The translations under genes were made by a program, and so were the position numbers. Under the pieces are notes generated by a model. The model was not told where the DNA came from, did not search any database, and saw only the letters and a list, made by a program, of their open reading frames with translations. This document shows positions 19,381 to 28,257 of a DNA stretch of 64,000 nucleotides, one piece after another. Position 1 is the first letter of the stretch. Each line of letters starts with the position of its first letter. Source of the stretch: Pandoraea anhela (lineage in GTDB: Bacteria > Pseudomonadota > Gammaproteobacteria > Burkholderiales > Burkholderiaceae); assembly GCF_902459655.1 (NCBI RefSeq), contig NZ_CABPSB010000004.1, positions 186,001 through 250,000 of the forward strand, read 5' to 3'.

Positions 19381-20673
19381 ATGACGACCTCTCGCCACCC
19401 CTCGCCCAAGCCGGTCGATCCGACCCGTTCGAACCATTCGAACCGTTCAACGCCGTCGACACACTCGACACCCTCAACGCTACTCGGCGGCCTCACGCCC
19501 GACGCGTTCATGAAGCGCTACTGGCACAAGCGCCCGTTGCTCATCCGGCAAGCCATCCCCAACTTCACCGCGCCGCTCCCGCGTGAAGCGCTGTTCGCGC
19601 TTGCGGCGCAGGACGACGTGGAATCGCGTCTCATCAGCCACGCACGCAAGCGTTGGCAACTCGACCATGGTCCGTTCGACATCGACGATCTGCCGCCGCT
19701 CACACGCAAGCACTGGACGCTTCTCGTACAGGGCGTGAATCTTCACGCACCGGCCGTGGACGCGCTCATGCAACAGTTTCGCTTTATTCCCGACGCGCGT
19801 CTCGACGATGTGATGATCAGCTACGCGACGGACGGCGGTGGTGTCGGCCCGCATCTCGATTCGTACGACGTTTTTCTGCTGCAAGCCCATGGCAAGCGTC
19901 GCTGGCGCATCGGTCCGCAACGTGACACGACGTGGCGCGAAGACGTGCCGTTGCGCATCCTCAAACACTTCGACGCCGAAGAAGAGTGGGTGCTGGAGCC
20001 GGGCGACATGCTGTACCTGCCACCCGGCTACGCACACGACGGCGTAGCCGAAGGCGAATGCATGACGTACTCGGTGGGATTTCGCGCGCCGCTCGAACAG
20101 GAAATGCTGCAAAACTTCCTGTACTACCTTGCGGAAAACGCTGCGGAACTGCCGTTTGCGCGTCATTTCGCTGGCCGATACGCAGACCCGAAACAACCGG
20201 CCGTCAAGCATCCTGCGGCCCTGCCCGATGCGATGATCGACACCCTGCTCACGCAGTTGGAACGCGTGCGTTGGGGGCAAAAAGAAGTGGAAGATTTTCT
20301 CGGGCGCTGGCTGAGCGAACCGAAGTCGCATGTGTTCTTCGACCCGCCGGAAAAGCCGCTTTCGACGACACGTTTCGTGCACGAAGCATCGTCGCGAGGA
20401 CTCACGCTGTCGGCAAAGACGCAGTTGTTGTATCGACGCAACCGATACTACGTCAACGGCGAGCCTCTCGAAGTCCCCGTCAGTGCGCGCTCGACGTTAC
20501 GCATACTTGCCGATCAACGGCAACTGGATGCCAGCGAATGTGCGAAATTCGAGCAAAAAGACCAAGAAATCGTTGAAATTCTGTACGATTGGTACGCTTC
20601 GGGATGGCTGCAACTCGGGGCCGACTCGAACGTCGTACGAAAGTTGCGCGCCGTAAGGAAAAAAGCGGGGTAA
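19381..20673 (+). CDS. JmjC/cupin-type ribosomal oxygenase (RoxA/YcfD-like)
   Basis: 430 residues from the ATG at 19381; another ATG at 19336 in frame would add 15 residues. The first ~38 residues are a Ser/Thr/Asn-rich low-complexity tail. The core starts at LLGGLTPDAFMKRYWHKRPL. The Fe(II)-binding facial triad is visible as VGPHLDSYDVFLLQ (H-x-D) and the distal histidine in YLPPGYAHDGVA. E. coli YcfD hydroxylates an arginine of ribosomal protein uL16 using 2-oxoglutarate, and this protein has the same layout plus the C-terminal winged-helix-like part. It is divergent from slyD with 86 bp between starts. Confidence 0.85.
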   Translation: MTTSRHPSPKPVDPTRSNHSNRSTPSTHSTPSTLLGGLTPDAFMKRYWHKRPLLIRQAIPNFTAPLPREALFALAAQDDVESRLISHARKRWQLDHGPFDIDDLPPLTRKHWTLLVQGVNLHAPAVDALMQQFRFIPDARLDDVMISYATDGGGVGPHLDSYDVFLLQAHGKRRWRIGPQRDTTWREDVPLRILKHFDAEEEWVLEPGDMLYLPPGYAHDGVAEGECMTYSVGFRAPLEQEMLQNFLYYLAENAAELPFARHFAGRYADPKQPAVKHPAALPDAMIDTLLTQLERVRWGQKEVEDFLGRWLSEPKSHVFFDPPEKPLSTTRFVHEASSRGLTLSAKTQLLYRRNRYYVNGEPLEVPVSARSTLRILADQRQLDASECAKFEQKDQEIVEILYDWYASGWLQLGADSNVVRKLRAVRKKAG

Positions 20674-20711
20674 ATGCGCGAGATTGACGTGACGCGTTGG
20701 GGAAAACCCAA

Positions 20712-20717
20712 TATAAT
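20712..20717 (+). promoter_or_regulatory. Consensus -10 box (TATAAT) for the Ala-rich lipoprotein
   Basis: A perfect TATAAT lies 39 bp after the upstream gene's stop. TTGACG occurs 22 bp upstream, too far for normal spacing; GTGACG at 17 bp spacing is the alternative -35. The transcript would start near 20724 and carry a leader of about 128 nt before the lipoprotein ATG. Confidence 0.55.
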
Positions 20718-20851
20718 TTCTCGCCAAGCAGCTTGCATGACCAAGGGTAATCCTCAATTGCCAATGTCTCGCAATCGGCTTTGCGCTGGCAAGAGCGTAT
20801 TACCGTAACTAATATTCATTCGCTTGTCTTCTACCATAAAAGGACGTGATC

Positions 20852-21109
20852 ATGAAGAAGTCTCTCCTCGTCGCTTCGTTGTTGGCTATCGCCCTGACCG
20901 CCTGCGGCAAGAAGGAAGAAGCCGCTGCTCCGGCTGCTGACGCTGCCGCTTCGGCTGCGACGGCTGCTTCGGACGCCGCTTCGGCTGCTGGCGCTGCTGC
21001 TGATTCGGCTGCTTCGGCTGCCGGTGCTGCTGCTGACACGGCCGCTTCGGCTGCTGGTGCTGCTGCTGACGCCGTCGCTTCGGCTGCTGACGCTGCTGCC
21101 AGCAAGTAA
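20852..21109 (+). CDS. Small alanine-rich lipoprotein with 11-residue repeats
   Basis: 85 residues from the ATG at 20852, with a good AGGACG ribosome binding site 6-11 bases upstream; a GTG six bases earlier is less likely. Residues 1-18 are a lipoprotein signal with lipobox LTAC (C18), followed by GKKEEA. From residue 42 to the end there are four 11-residue units of the type AASAAGAAADx, so the mature part is almost all Ala, Ser, Asp and Gly and should be a long helix. It has its own -10 box and a strong terminator, pointing to high, independent expression. It resembles small Ala-rich lipoproteins of other Burkholderiales, whose function is not known to me. Confidence 0.85.
   Translation: MKKSLLVASLLAIALTACGKKEEAAAPAADAAASAATAASDAASAAGAAADSAASAAGAAADTAASAAGAAADAVASAADAAASK
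20975..21106 (+). repeat. Four tandem 33-bp units inside the lipoprotein gene
   Basis: Units encode residues 42-52, 53-63, 64-74 and 75-85 of the lipoprotein. The first three are nearly identical at protein level (AASAAGAAAD followed by S, T or A); the last is diverged (VASAADAAASK). GCTGCT-rich DNA of this kind can change copy number by slippage in steps of 33 bp without breaking the frame. Confidence 0.85.
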
Positions 21110-21136
21110 GCTCTCGCTGCCGCGAGGCAGTTGAGC

Positions 21137-21167
21137 AAAAAAAGCCGGTCTTATGACCGGCTTTTTT
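21137..21167. terminator. Bidirectional intrinsic terminator
   Basis: AAAGCCGGTC (21141-21150) and GACCGGCTTT (21155-21164) form a 10-bp stem with a 4-nt loop, flanked by A-run and T-run on both sides. It ends the lipoprotein transcript on the plus strand and can also stop the minus-strand operon that ends at 21243. Confidence 0.92.
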
Positions 21168-21242
21168 ACGTCTGTACCTTTTGCCCGCATCGCACAGATT
21201 CGCCCCCCCCCGGCCAGACACCGGATACGCGAACGCGCAGCC

Positions 21243-22034
21243 TCAACACGTCAGCCAGTCGAATCCGCCCGCCTGCGTCGCGACCAGTATCTCCGTCGCT
21301 GCACTCCCGATCACGGCGGACATCGCCTCCATTGCCAGCGTCGGCGTATTGTTCTGCTCGCTCAGATGCGCACAAATGACGCGTTGCAGTTTCGCGCGAT
21401 CGATGGCATCGAGAATTTGCGCAGCCGCATCGTTGGCCAGATGACCATATGTTCCGCCGATACGCGCCTTGAGCGACGGCGGATACTTGCTGTTCGCCAG
21501 CATCTCACGATCATGGTTGCATTCGAGCACCAGCGAATCGCAGCCGCCGAGCGTGGCAATCAGATGCGCTGTCGGACAGCCCGCATCGGTCAGCACGCCG
21601 AGACGCCGCGCGCCATCGGAAAACACGAACTGCAAGGGCTCGCGTGCGTCGTGAGGCACAGTGTAAGGATGAAGTTCGAGGTTGCCGACCGCCAGTCGCT
21701 CATCGGAGCGACACCAGCGCACGAGCGTGTCGTCGCCATCGGCTTTGAGCGTAGCGCCGACCTTGACGGCCTGCCCCGTCCCCCAGCTCATGATGAGCGG
21801 GATCCGGTACTTGCGCGTAAGGGAAAGGGCACTGCCGATGTGATCGGCGTGTTCATGCGTGATGACGATGGCATCGAGCGACGCCACGTCGACCGAGCGC
21901 GCCGCGAGGCGCCGCTCAACCTCTCGCATCGAGAAACCGCAATCAAGAAGAATACGTGTCGTGGAGGCGCCTTCCGACGCCTCCACCAGCAGGGCATTGC
22001 CTTCGCTGCCGCTGCCTAGACTGGCGAACCGCAC
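21243..22034 (-). CDS. Metallo-beta-lactamase-fold hydrolase (YycJ/WalJ-like)
   Basis: 263 residues with a GTG start (read as MRFASLGSGSEGN), preceded by AAGGCGGGGT. The fold's main metal motif is THEHADHIGSA; further ligands are suggested by LGVLTDAG, LECNHDREML and CAHLSEQNN. The SLGSGSxGN start is characteristic of the YycJ/WalJ group, whose members have exonuclease activity. It is the last gene of an eight-gene minus-strand run, 8 bp after bamC. Its exact substrate is not determined by sequence. Confidence 0.85.
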   Translation of the reverse strand: MRFASLGSGSEGNALLVEASEGASTTRILLDCGFSMREVERRLAARSVDVASLDAIVITHEHADHIGSALSLTRKYRIPLIMSWGTGQAVKVGATLKADGDDTLVRWCRSDERLAVGNLELHPYTVPHDAREPLQFVFSDGARRLGVLTDAGCPTAHLIATLGGCDSLVLECNHDREMLANSKYPPSLKARIGGTYGHLANDAAAQILDAIDRAKLQRVICAHLSEQNNTPTLAMEAMSAVIGSAATEILVATQAGGFDWLTC

Positions 22035-22042
22035 ACCCCGCC

Positions 22043-23185
22043 TTAACGGAGCTGGTTGCCGATCACGCTGATGATCGTTTGCGCGATCTGCGAGTTGTCG
22101 ACGTTACCCTTGTCGTCGAGCACCTGCACGCGCGTCTGGCTGTCGCCACGACCTTGCACGTTGACGCTGTACTTCTTGGCCTTCTTCTGATCCTGCACTT
22201 CCTTCGCGTGGAACAGGCTGTAGAAGAAACCGTTGTCCTTGGCAAGCGATGCCGGATCGACATAACTCACGAAGTACAGACCCTTCGCGCGATCACGATC
22301 GTCCACGGTAAAGTTGCCGCGATCGAGCGCGACGCCGACACGACGCCATGCGCGGTCGAACGGTTCGTTGATGTCGAGATACGCCGCATCGGCCGTCTTC
22401 ACGACCTGCGACGACGGACCGCCAGCCTTGGCATTTTCCACCTGAGCCTTCGCCTGATCGGCCTGAGCACCGAAGCGCTGCATCAGCTTGGTCAGCATGA
22501 TCGCTTCGAGCCCCGGATCGTTCGGTGCCGGCTCCCACTTGGTCGTATCCTTCTGCGAGTTCGTGAACACTTCCACCATGCGACGGTGCGTGATGTAAAT
22601 GTCCGTGCCGCCATTCGGATCGCGTTCGACACGCGTGCGGAAACGATCGCGTTCGCCGGTCGAATACAGGCCGTCGAGCACCTTGCCGAGCAGATCGCGG
22701 ATGATGTCCTGGTTGAGCTTGGCACGGTTTTCGGCCCAGTCCGTTTCCATCACACCGGTGTCTGCCGAATCGATGGTCAGCACGAAGCCGTTTTCCTGCC
22801 AGAACTCGCGCAGCGTCGGCCACAGATCGCCGGCCGGCTTCTGAATCACGAGCCAACGCTCGTTGCCATCGCGCACGACCTTCATGCCGGGCACGTCCGG
22901 CAGCACGGTGTCGGTCGGGTTAGCCGCAACGACCTTCTGCTGGCTCTCGTAGGTCGACAGCGTGGCAGTGCCGCCCGGCGACACATACTTGCGGTCAGCG
23001 GCCTGAACGTTCGTCAGATCCGGCGGAACATCGAGCGAGGGGCCGGTCTTCGAGCTTTTGTAATCGACCTTATCGGACGAAAGCGCGCTCGACAACGAGC
23101 TGCATCCGGCAACGAGGGCCAACGAGGCAATAGCGGCCCATGCCAGCACGGGACGAGCTACGGAGTTACTGACGATTCGTTTCAT
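22043..23185 (-). CDS. bamC: Outer membrane protein assembly lipoprotein BamC
   Basis: 380 residues from the ATG at 23185; a TTG three codons earlier is less likely. The signal peptide ends at a lipobox LVAGC (C28), followed by a Ser-rich stretch and the conserved unstructured segment with VDYKSSKTGPSLDVPPDL that binds BamD. Two helix-grip domains follow (NGFVLTIDSADTGVMETDWAENR and EPFDRAWRRVGVALDRGNF). BamC is an accessory part of the BAM complex that inserts beta-barrel proteins in the outer membrane. It lies 51 bp after dapA, the dapA-bamC order being conserved in many Proteobacteria. Confidence 0.93.
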   Translation of the reverse strand: MKRIVSNSVARPVLAWAAIASLALVAGCSSLSSALSSDKVDYKSSKTGPSLDVPPDLTNVQAADRKYVSPGGTATLSTYESQQKVVAANPTDTVLPDVPGMKVVRDGNERWLVIQKPAGDLWPTLREFWQENGFVLTIDSADTGVMETDWAENRAKLNQDIIRDLLGKVLDGLYSTGERDRFRTRVERDPNGGTDIYITHRRMVEVFTNSQKDTTKWEPAPNDPGLEAIMLTKLMQRFGAQADQAKAQVENAKAGGPSSQVVKTADAAYLDINEPFDRAWRRVGVALDRGNFTVDDRDRAKGLYFVSYVDPASLAKDNGFFYSLFHAKEVQDQKKAKKYSVNVQGRGDSQTRVQVLDDKGNVDNSQIAQTIISVIGNQLR

Positions 23186-23236
23186 GAGTCGCAAAAAAAT
23201 GGGTGGGCAATCTAACCCGGGTGCCTGAACGACAGC

Positions 23237-24154
23237 TTAGACAACAGCGATGTTGGCCGACTTGAGGGCGTTGAGCACCGTTTCCTGATACGACTGCGCC
23301 AGCGGCGTGAGCGGCAGGCGAATGCCCGACGCGATCATACCCATCTTTTGCAGCGCCCATTTCACGGGGATCGGATTGGCTTCGACGAACATGGCACGAT
23401 GCAGTTCGAACAACTTGAACTGCAACTCACGTGCCTTGGCCACATCGCCGGCCAGCGCAGCCGCGCACAGTTCGTGCATCGCACGCGGTGCCACGTTGGC
23501 GGTGACCGAGATATTACCCTGACCGCCCATGAGCATGAGCGCAACGGCCGTCAGGTCGTCGCCGCTGTAGACGGCGAAGCTCTTCGGGGCACGCCGGATC
23601 AGGTCGATGCCACGATCCAGATTGCCCGTGGCGTCTTTCACACCGATGATGCCGGACACGTCGGCCAGACGCAGCAGCGTTTCGTTGCTGGCGTCCGCCA
23701 CGGTGCGGCCGGGCACATTATAGAGGATGACCGGAAGCTCACCGGCTTCGGCAATGGCGCGGAAGTGCTGGTATTGCCCTTCCTGCGTGGGCTTGTTGTA
23801 GTAAGGCACGACTTGCAGCGAAGCGTCGGCGCCGACCTTCTTCGCATGCCTGGTCAGCTCGATGGCCTCTGCCGTCGAATTCCCGCCGGTGCCGGCGATC
23901 ACGTGCACCTTGCGCCCGCGCGACTGCCCGGCTTCCGCCGTCTGCTTGACGGCGATCTCGATGAGTTCGCAGTGCTCTTCGACGTTGACCGTCGGCGATT
24001 CGCCCGACGTGCCGACGATAACGATACCGTCCGTGCCCTCGTCGACGTGCCAGTTGATCAGGTTACGCAGTGCTTCACGGTCAAGGCTGCCGTCCTCTGC
24101 CATCGGCGTGACAATCGCGACGATACTGCCTTGAATCGGAGTTTGGGTAGTCAT
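23237..24154 (-). CDS. dapA: 4-hydroxy-tetrahydrodipicolinate synthase
   Basis: 305 residues. It condenses pyruvate with aspartate semialdehyde in lysine and peptidoglycan precursor synthesis. The Schiff-base lysine K173 is in [10 protein letters not shown], the catalytic tyrosine Y145 in LYNVPGRT, and the pyruvate-binding GTSGESPT is at 48-55. It is about 13 residues longer than E. coli DapA, mostly from an [10 protein letters not shown] insert near residues 73-82 before the strand VHVIAGTGG. It heads to bamC and follows a methyltransferase gene. Confidence 0.96.
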   Translation of the reverse strand: MTTQTPIQGSIVAIVTPMAEDGSLDREALRNLINWHVDEGTDGIVIVGTSGESPTVNVEEHCELIEIAVKQTAEAGQSRGRKVHVIAGTGGNSTAEAIELTRHAKKVGADASLQVVPYYNKPTQEGQYQHFRAIAEAGELPVILYNVPGRTVADASNETLLRLADVSGIIGVKDATGNLDRGIDLIRRAPKSFAVYSGDDLTAVALMLMGGQGNISVTANVAPRAMHELCAAALAGDVAKARELQFKLFELHRAMFVEANPIPVKWALQKMGMIASGIRLPLTPLAQSYQETVLNALKSANIAVV

Positions 24155-24196
24155 GTTTGATCGAACAATTCAGCGATAAGGGTGGATTGTAGCGGA

Positions 24197-24796
24197 TTAC
24201 GCTGTCGCCTCGTACAGCGCGGCAGTCCCGGGGTTTTCCCCGGGGGCGGACGCACGCGTGGCGCACAGCCGCTGCACACACGCCGCACGCGGCGAGGGCA
24301 GCGTGACATCCTCGAAACCCGCGACGCGCAGCCCCGCGTCACGCGCGACGTCGAGCAACTCGCCCGGCGCCAGCAGGAACAGCGGATTGGACGGTTTCCC
24401 GTACCTTTCGTTTCCTTGAGCGAAAGTTTCGTAAATCAGGACGCCTCCCGGCGCCACGCTTGCCGCGATACGCGCCAGCAGCGGCCGATGCAGATAGTGG
24501 GTGACGATGACCGCATCGAAGGTCATGCCGGCGGGCAACGGCCACGGCGCCCCTTCGAGGTCGGCGGCCACCGTCGTCACATGGGGCAGGCTTGCCATTG
24601 TGGCAAGGGCCGCCGCGTCCCGATCGATCGCCGTGACGTGCACCCCGCGCGACGCCAGCCAGCGGGTGTGACGGCCCTGACCGCACGCCAGATCGAGCGC
24701 ATGGGCGCCGGGCGCAATGAGATGCGCCCAACGCACCAGCCACGACGACGGCGCCCCCGTGCCGTGCACGATGCCCGAGACGGCGACGTCCGTCAT
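24197..24796 (-). CDS. Class I SAM-dependent methyltransferase (TehB-like)
   Basis: 199 residues. Motif I LDLACGQGRHTRWLASRG binds S-adenosylmethionine, followed by the acidic loop TAIDRD and TVAADLEG, then the motif VTHYLHRPLLARI and APGGVLIYETFA. The pattern LACGxGRHxRxLA is that of small TehB-like thiopurine or tellurite methyltransferase relatives. The substrate is unknown. Its ATG overlaps the trpS stop by 4 bp, so it is translationally coupled to trpS, an arrangement often seen in Burkholderiales. Confidence 0.85.
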   Translation of the reverse strand: MTDVAVSGIVHGTGAPSSWLVRWAHLIAPGAHALDLACGQGRHTRWLASRGVHVTAIDRDAAALATMASLPHVTTVAADLEGAPWPLPAGMTFDAVIVTHYLHRPLLARIAASVAPGGVLIYETFAQGNERYGKPSNPLFLLAPGELLDVARDAGLRVAGFEDVTLPSPRAACVQRLCATRASAPGENPGTAALYEATA

Positions 24797-25995
24797 GAAT
24801 ACTGAAGCCCCATGGCTTCACGCACGTCGCGCATGATTTCCTGCGCCGATTTGCGGGCCTTCTCGCAGCCGTCGGCCACGATGGCGCGCAGCAGCGACGG
24901 ATCGTCCATGTACTTCTGTGCACGTTCGAGCATCGGTTGCTGCTCGCGCAGAATGCCTTCGATGACCGGCTGCTTGCACTCGATGCAGCCGATGCCGGCG
25001 CTGCGGCATCCGGCCTGAACCCACTCGCGGGTGTCCTCGTCGCTGTAGACCTGATGCAGCTGCCACACCGGGCATTTGTCGGGATCGCCCGGATCGGTGC
25101 GACGCACACGCGCCGGATCCGTCGGCATGGTCCGCACCTTCTTGGTGATCGATTCGGCGTCCTCGCGCAGACCGATGGTGTTGTTATAGGACTTCGACAT
25201 CTTCTGTCCGTCGAGGCCCGGCATGCGCGACGCCGGCGTCAGCAGCGCCTGCGGCTCCACCAGAATCAGCTTGCGCGCGCCTTCGAGGTAGCCGAAGAGA
25301 CGCTCGCGGTCGCCCATGGACAACGACTGCGATTCGGAGAGCATGGCGCGCGCCTGTTCGAGCGCCTCGTCGTCCCCTTTTTCCTGATAGGCATTGCGCA
25401 GTTCCAGATAGAGCTTCGCACGCTTGCCGCCGAGCTTGCGCGCCGCCGCGAGCGCCTTCTCTTCGAAACCGGCTTCGCGGCCGTACAGATAGTTGAAACG
25501 GCGTGCGATTTCGCGCGTCATCTCCACGTGCGGTACCTGATCCTCCCCCACCGGCACGTGCAGTGCGCGATACAGCAGAATGTCGGCCGCCATGAGCACC
25601 GGATAGCCCAGAAAGCCGTATGTCGACAGATCCTTCTCCTTGAGCTTCTCGATCTGTTCCTTGTACGTCGGCACACGTTCGAGCCAGCCCAGCGGCGTGC
25701 TCATGCCGATGAGCAACGCCAGCTCGGCATGCTCGGGCACCTTGCTCTGGATGAAGAGCGTGGCCTGATTCGGATCGATCCCTGCGGCAAGCCAGTCGAT
25801 CAGTACGTCCCATACGTTCTGTTCGATGACTTCCGGCGTTTCATAGTGTGTGGTGAGCGCATGCCAGTCGACCACGCAGAAGTAGCACGGATACTCCGAC
25901 TGGAGCTGAATCCAGTTCTTGAGCACGCCGTGATAATGGCCCAGGTGCAAACGACCGGTCGGTCGCATGCCGGAGAAAACGCGTTCGGGGTACAT
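24793..25995 (-). CDS. trpS: Tryptophanyl-tRNA synthetase, long form
   Basis: 400 residues. Class I signatures are HLGHYHG (HIGH-like) near residue 18 and KMSKSYNNT near residue 265. Compared with the about 330-residue E. coli enzyme it carries an extra helical segment at about residues 168-238, which includes LGGKRAKLYLELRNAYQEKG, between the GEDQVPHVEMTREIARRFN motif and the KMSKS half. It also has a CxxC pair in CIECKQPV near the C-terminus. It charges tRNA-Trp. It is 26 bp after the M50 protease gene. Confidence 0.96.
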   Translation of the reverse strand: MYPERVFSGMRPTGRLHLGHYHGVLKNWIQLQSEYPCYFCVVDWHALTTHYETPEVIEQNVWDVLIDWLAAGIDPNQATLFIQSKVPEHAELALLIGMSTPLGWLERVPTYKEQIEKLKEKDLSTYGFLGYPVLMAADILLYRALHVPVGEDQVPHVEMTREIARRFNYLYGREAGFEEKALAAARKLGGKRAKLYLELRNAYQEKGDDEALEQARAMLSESQSLSMGDRERLFGYLEGARKLILVEPQALLTPASRMPGLDGQKMSKSYNNTIGLREDAESITKKVRTMPTDPARVRRTDPGDPDKCPVWQLHQVYSDEDTREWVQAGCRSAGIGCIECKQPVIEGILREQQPMLERAQKYMDDPSLLRAIVADGCEKARKSAQEIMRDVREAMGLQYS

Positions 25996-26021
25996 GGTCT
26001 AGTGATGAGTCTGCAAAAACT

Positions 26022-26687
26022 TCAGGAAACCAGCGACAGCAGCGGCGTGAGCATCCAGACGATCACGTCGCGCCCCCACTGGATCAACGGCCAGAGCCAC
26101 ACTCGGCCAAGCACACCGCTGACGACCAGCGCCATCACGATGAAAAAGCCGTAGGGCTCGACGCGCGAGAGCGTATAGGCTGCGCGCGCAGGTAGCAGCG
26201 ACACCAGCACGCGTCCGCCGTCGAGCGGCGGCACCGGGAACAGATTGAACATGCACATCACGAGGTTCACCACGAGACCGGCCTGCGCCATCATCATGAA
26301 GAACGGCTCGCGCACGCCGGCGATCTGGAGCCCGACACCGAGCAGGGCCCAGAGAATGGCTTGTGCGAAGTTGCAGAGCGGGCCGGCCAGCGCCACCCAG
26401 ATCGTATCGACGCGTGGATTGCGCAAACTGCCGAACGCGACGGGCACCGGCTTGGCGTAGCCGAACAGGAACGCCCCGCTCGTCATGAAATAAAGTGCCA
26501 ACGGCACGAGAATCGTGCCGATCGGGTCGATGTTTTTGAGGGGATTGAGGGTCACGCGCCCCATCAGAAATGCGGTGGGGTCGCCGAAGTGCTTCGCGAC
26601 ATAGCCGTGGGCGGCCTCATGCAAGGTAATCGCGAAGAGGACGGGGAGCGCATAGACCGCAATGGTCTGGATCAGGTCGGCATTCAT
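26022..26687 (-). CDS. Site-2 protease family membrane protein (peptidase M50)
   Basis: 221 residues with about five or six membrane segments. The zinc motif LHEAAHGYVA (H23-E-A-A-H27) lies in the first helix region, and the third-ligand motif NLFPVPPLDGGRVL is near residue 150. There is no PDZ domain, so it belongs to the compact group of S2P-like proteases that cut within membranes. The substrate is unknown. It lies between YciO and trpS in the same run. Confidence 0.9.
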   Translation of the reverse strand: MNADLIQTIAVYALPVLFAITLHEAAHGYVAKHFGDPTAFLMGRVTLNPLKNIDPIGTILVPLALYFMTSGAFLFGYAKPVPVAFGSLRNPRVDTIWVALAGPLCNFAQAILWALLGVGLQIAGVREPFFMMMAQAGLVVNLVMCMFNLFPVPPLDGGRVLVSLLPARAAYTLSRVEPYGFFIVMALVVSGVLGRVWLWPLIQWGRDVIVWMLTPLLSLVS

Positions 26688-26784
26688 AGCCGGCTATTGT
26701 AACAAGCAGACATGCACGCCAGTATTACCCGCCCTTACAAAGATTCTCGCACCCGGTGTTGCCCGCGCGACCGCGCCCCGTCGA

Positions 26785-27411
26785 TCAGGACAGTCCGAAC
26801 GGCGCCAGCGAGCCGCGTCCGCGACGCAGCACCTCGGGCGGCGTCACCGTCAGATCGACCACCGTCGACGGCTCCTTGGGACATGCGCCGCCATCGATCA
26901 CCAGATCCAGCTGCTTTTCGAGCCGCTCGCGAATCTCTTCGGGGTCGTTCAACGGTTCGGTGTCGTCGGGCAGGATCAGCGTCGTCGCCAGCAGCGGCTG
27001 CCCTAGCGCTTCGAGCAACGCCAGCGTGATCGCGTGCTCCGGCACGCGCAGACCAATGGTCTTTCGCGACGGGTGCGAGAGCCGTCGCGGCACCTCTTTC
27101 GTCGCTTCCAGAATGAAAACGTACGGCCCCGGCGTGGTCGCCTTGATCAACCGGTACTGCCGGTTGTCCACAATCGCGAACTCGGCCAGTTCGGACAGAT
27201 CGCGCACGAGCAGCGACAGCATCTGCTTCTCGTCGAGTCCGCGAATGCGACGCAACCGGTCGACAGCCTGCTTGTCGTCGATATGGCAGGCGATCGCATA
27301 GCTCGAATCGGTGGGCAACGCCACGATGCCGCCCTTGTCGATGATCTGGGCAGCTTGCTTGATGAGACGTGGCTGAGGATTTTCCGGGTGAATCTGGAAG
27401 AATTGCGACAT
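26785..27411 (-). CDS. yciO: YrdC/Sua5-domain protein, YciO type
   Basis: 208 residues, the length of E. coli YciO. The double-stranded-RNA/nucleotide-binding YrdC domain covers most of it: IIDKGGIVALPTDSSYAIAC, RIRGLDEKQMLSLL, GPYVFILEATKEVPR and TIGLRVPEH. It lacks the C-terminal Sua5 domain. YrdC and Sua5 make threonylcarbamoyl-AMP for tRNA t6A, while YciO's own role is less clear. It is 12 bp after the PHP phosphatase gene; the YciV-YciO pairing is conserved widely. Confidence 0.88.
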   Translation of the reverse strand: MSQFFQIHPENPQPRLIKQAAQIIDKGGIVALPTDSSYAIACHIDDKQAVDRLRRIRGLDEKQMLSLLVRDLSELAEFAIVDNRQYRLIKATTPGPYVFILEATKEVPRRLSHPSRKTIGLRVPEHAITLALLEALGQPLLATTLILPDDTEPLNDPEEIRERLEKQLDLVIDGGACPKEPSTVVDLTVTPPEVLRRGRGSLAPFGLS

Positions 27412-27423
27412 AGTGTCGGAAGG

Positions 27424-28257
27424 TTACTGCCAGCGGCTCCAGACCGGCGTGAGATCGTCGGGCAACGCAGGCAGCTTACCGAGCAGCGCACGGCTCTCGG
27501 TCGGTCCATGGAAATCCGAGCCGCGCGAGGCCAGAAATCCGTACTGACGCGCGACGTCGGCATACTCGCGGTACTGCTCCGGCGTATGGCTGCCGGTCAC
27601 CACTTCGATCGCTTCGCCCCCCAGGTCTCGGAACTGATCGAACAACACCCCGAATTCGAGCGGCGAGAATTTGTAGCGCCCGGGATGCGCCACGACCGCG
27701 ATGCCGCCCGCGCCCCGAATCCATTGCACGGCGTCTTCGAGCGTCGCCCAACGATGCGGGACATAGCCGGGCCGCCCCTCGGAGAGGTACTTCGCGAAGA
27801 CGTCGGAGACGGACGCGCACTTGCCGATCTCCACCAGAAAACGGGCGAAATGCGTGCGGGAAATCAGATCGGGATTGCCGACGAAGCGCAGCGCGCCTTC
27901 ATAGGCACCGGGAATACCGGCGGCGGCCAGTTGCTCGCTCATCTGCTGCGCCCGCGCTGCGCGGCCGCCCCGCGTTGCCGCGAGTCCGTCGATCAGCGCG
28001 GGATTGTCGGCGTCGATATTCAGGCCGACGATGTGCACCGTCCGGTTCGCCCACGTAATCGAAATCTCGACGCCGCTCACGTAGCGCATGCCTAACGCTT
28101 CGGCGGCTGCCCGCGCTTCGCGTTGCCCGCCGATCTCGTCGTGATCCGTCAACGCCCATAGGTCGACGCCGGCCTCGAAAGCGACCTGCGCCACATCGGA
28201 CGGCGACAGCGTGCCGTCCGACACCTTGGAATGACAATGAAGATCCGCGTTGAGCAT
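27424..28257 (-). CDS. PHP-domain 3',5'-nucleoside bisphosphate phosphatase (RNase AM/YciV-like)
   Basis: 277 residues. The PHP metal motifs are intact: ADLHCHSKVSDG at the N-terminus, LTDHDEIGG, SGVEISITW, VVAHPGRYK and a C-terminal SRGSDFHGP. E. coli YciV removes the 3' phosphate of nucleoside 3',5'-bisphosphates and acts as a 5'-3' exonuclease that matures rRNA 5' ends. It is the first gene of the eight-gene minus-strand run ending at 21243, so the run's promoter should lie upstream of 28257. Confidence 0.9.
   Translation of the reverse strand: MLNADLHCHSKVSDGTLSPSDVAQVAFEAGVDLWALTDHDEIGGQREARAAAEALGMRYVSGVEISITWANRTVHIVGLNIDADNPALIDGLAATRGGRAARAQQMSEQLAAAGIPGAYEGALRFVGNPDLISRTHFARFLVEIGKCASVSDVFAKYLSEGRPGYVPHRWATLEDAVQWIRGAGGIAVVAHPGRYKFSPLEFGVLFDQFRDLGGEAIEVVTGSHTPEQYREYADVARQYGFLASRGSDFHGPTESRALLGKLPALPDDLTPVWSRWQ

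Noticed and set aside
21203-21211. A run of nine C as a phase-variation tract
   Set aside because: It lies after a terminator and before the end of a minus-strand gene, outside any promoter or coding sequence, so slippage would not switch a gene.
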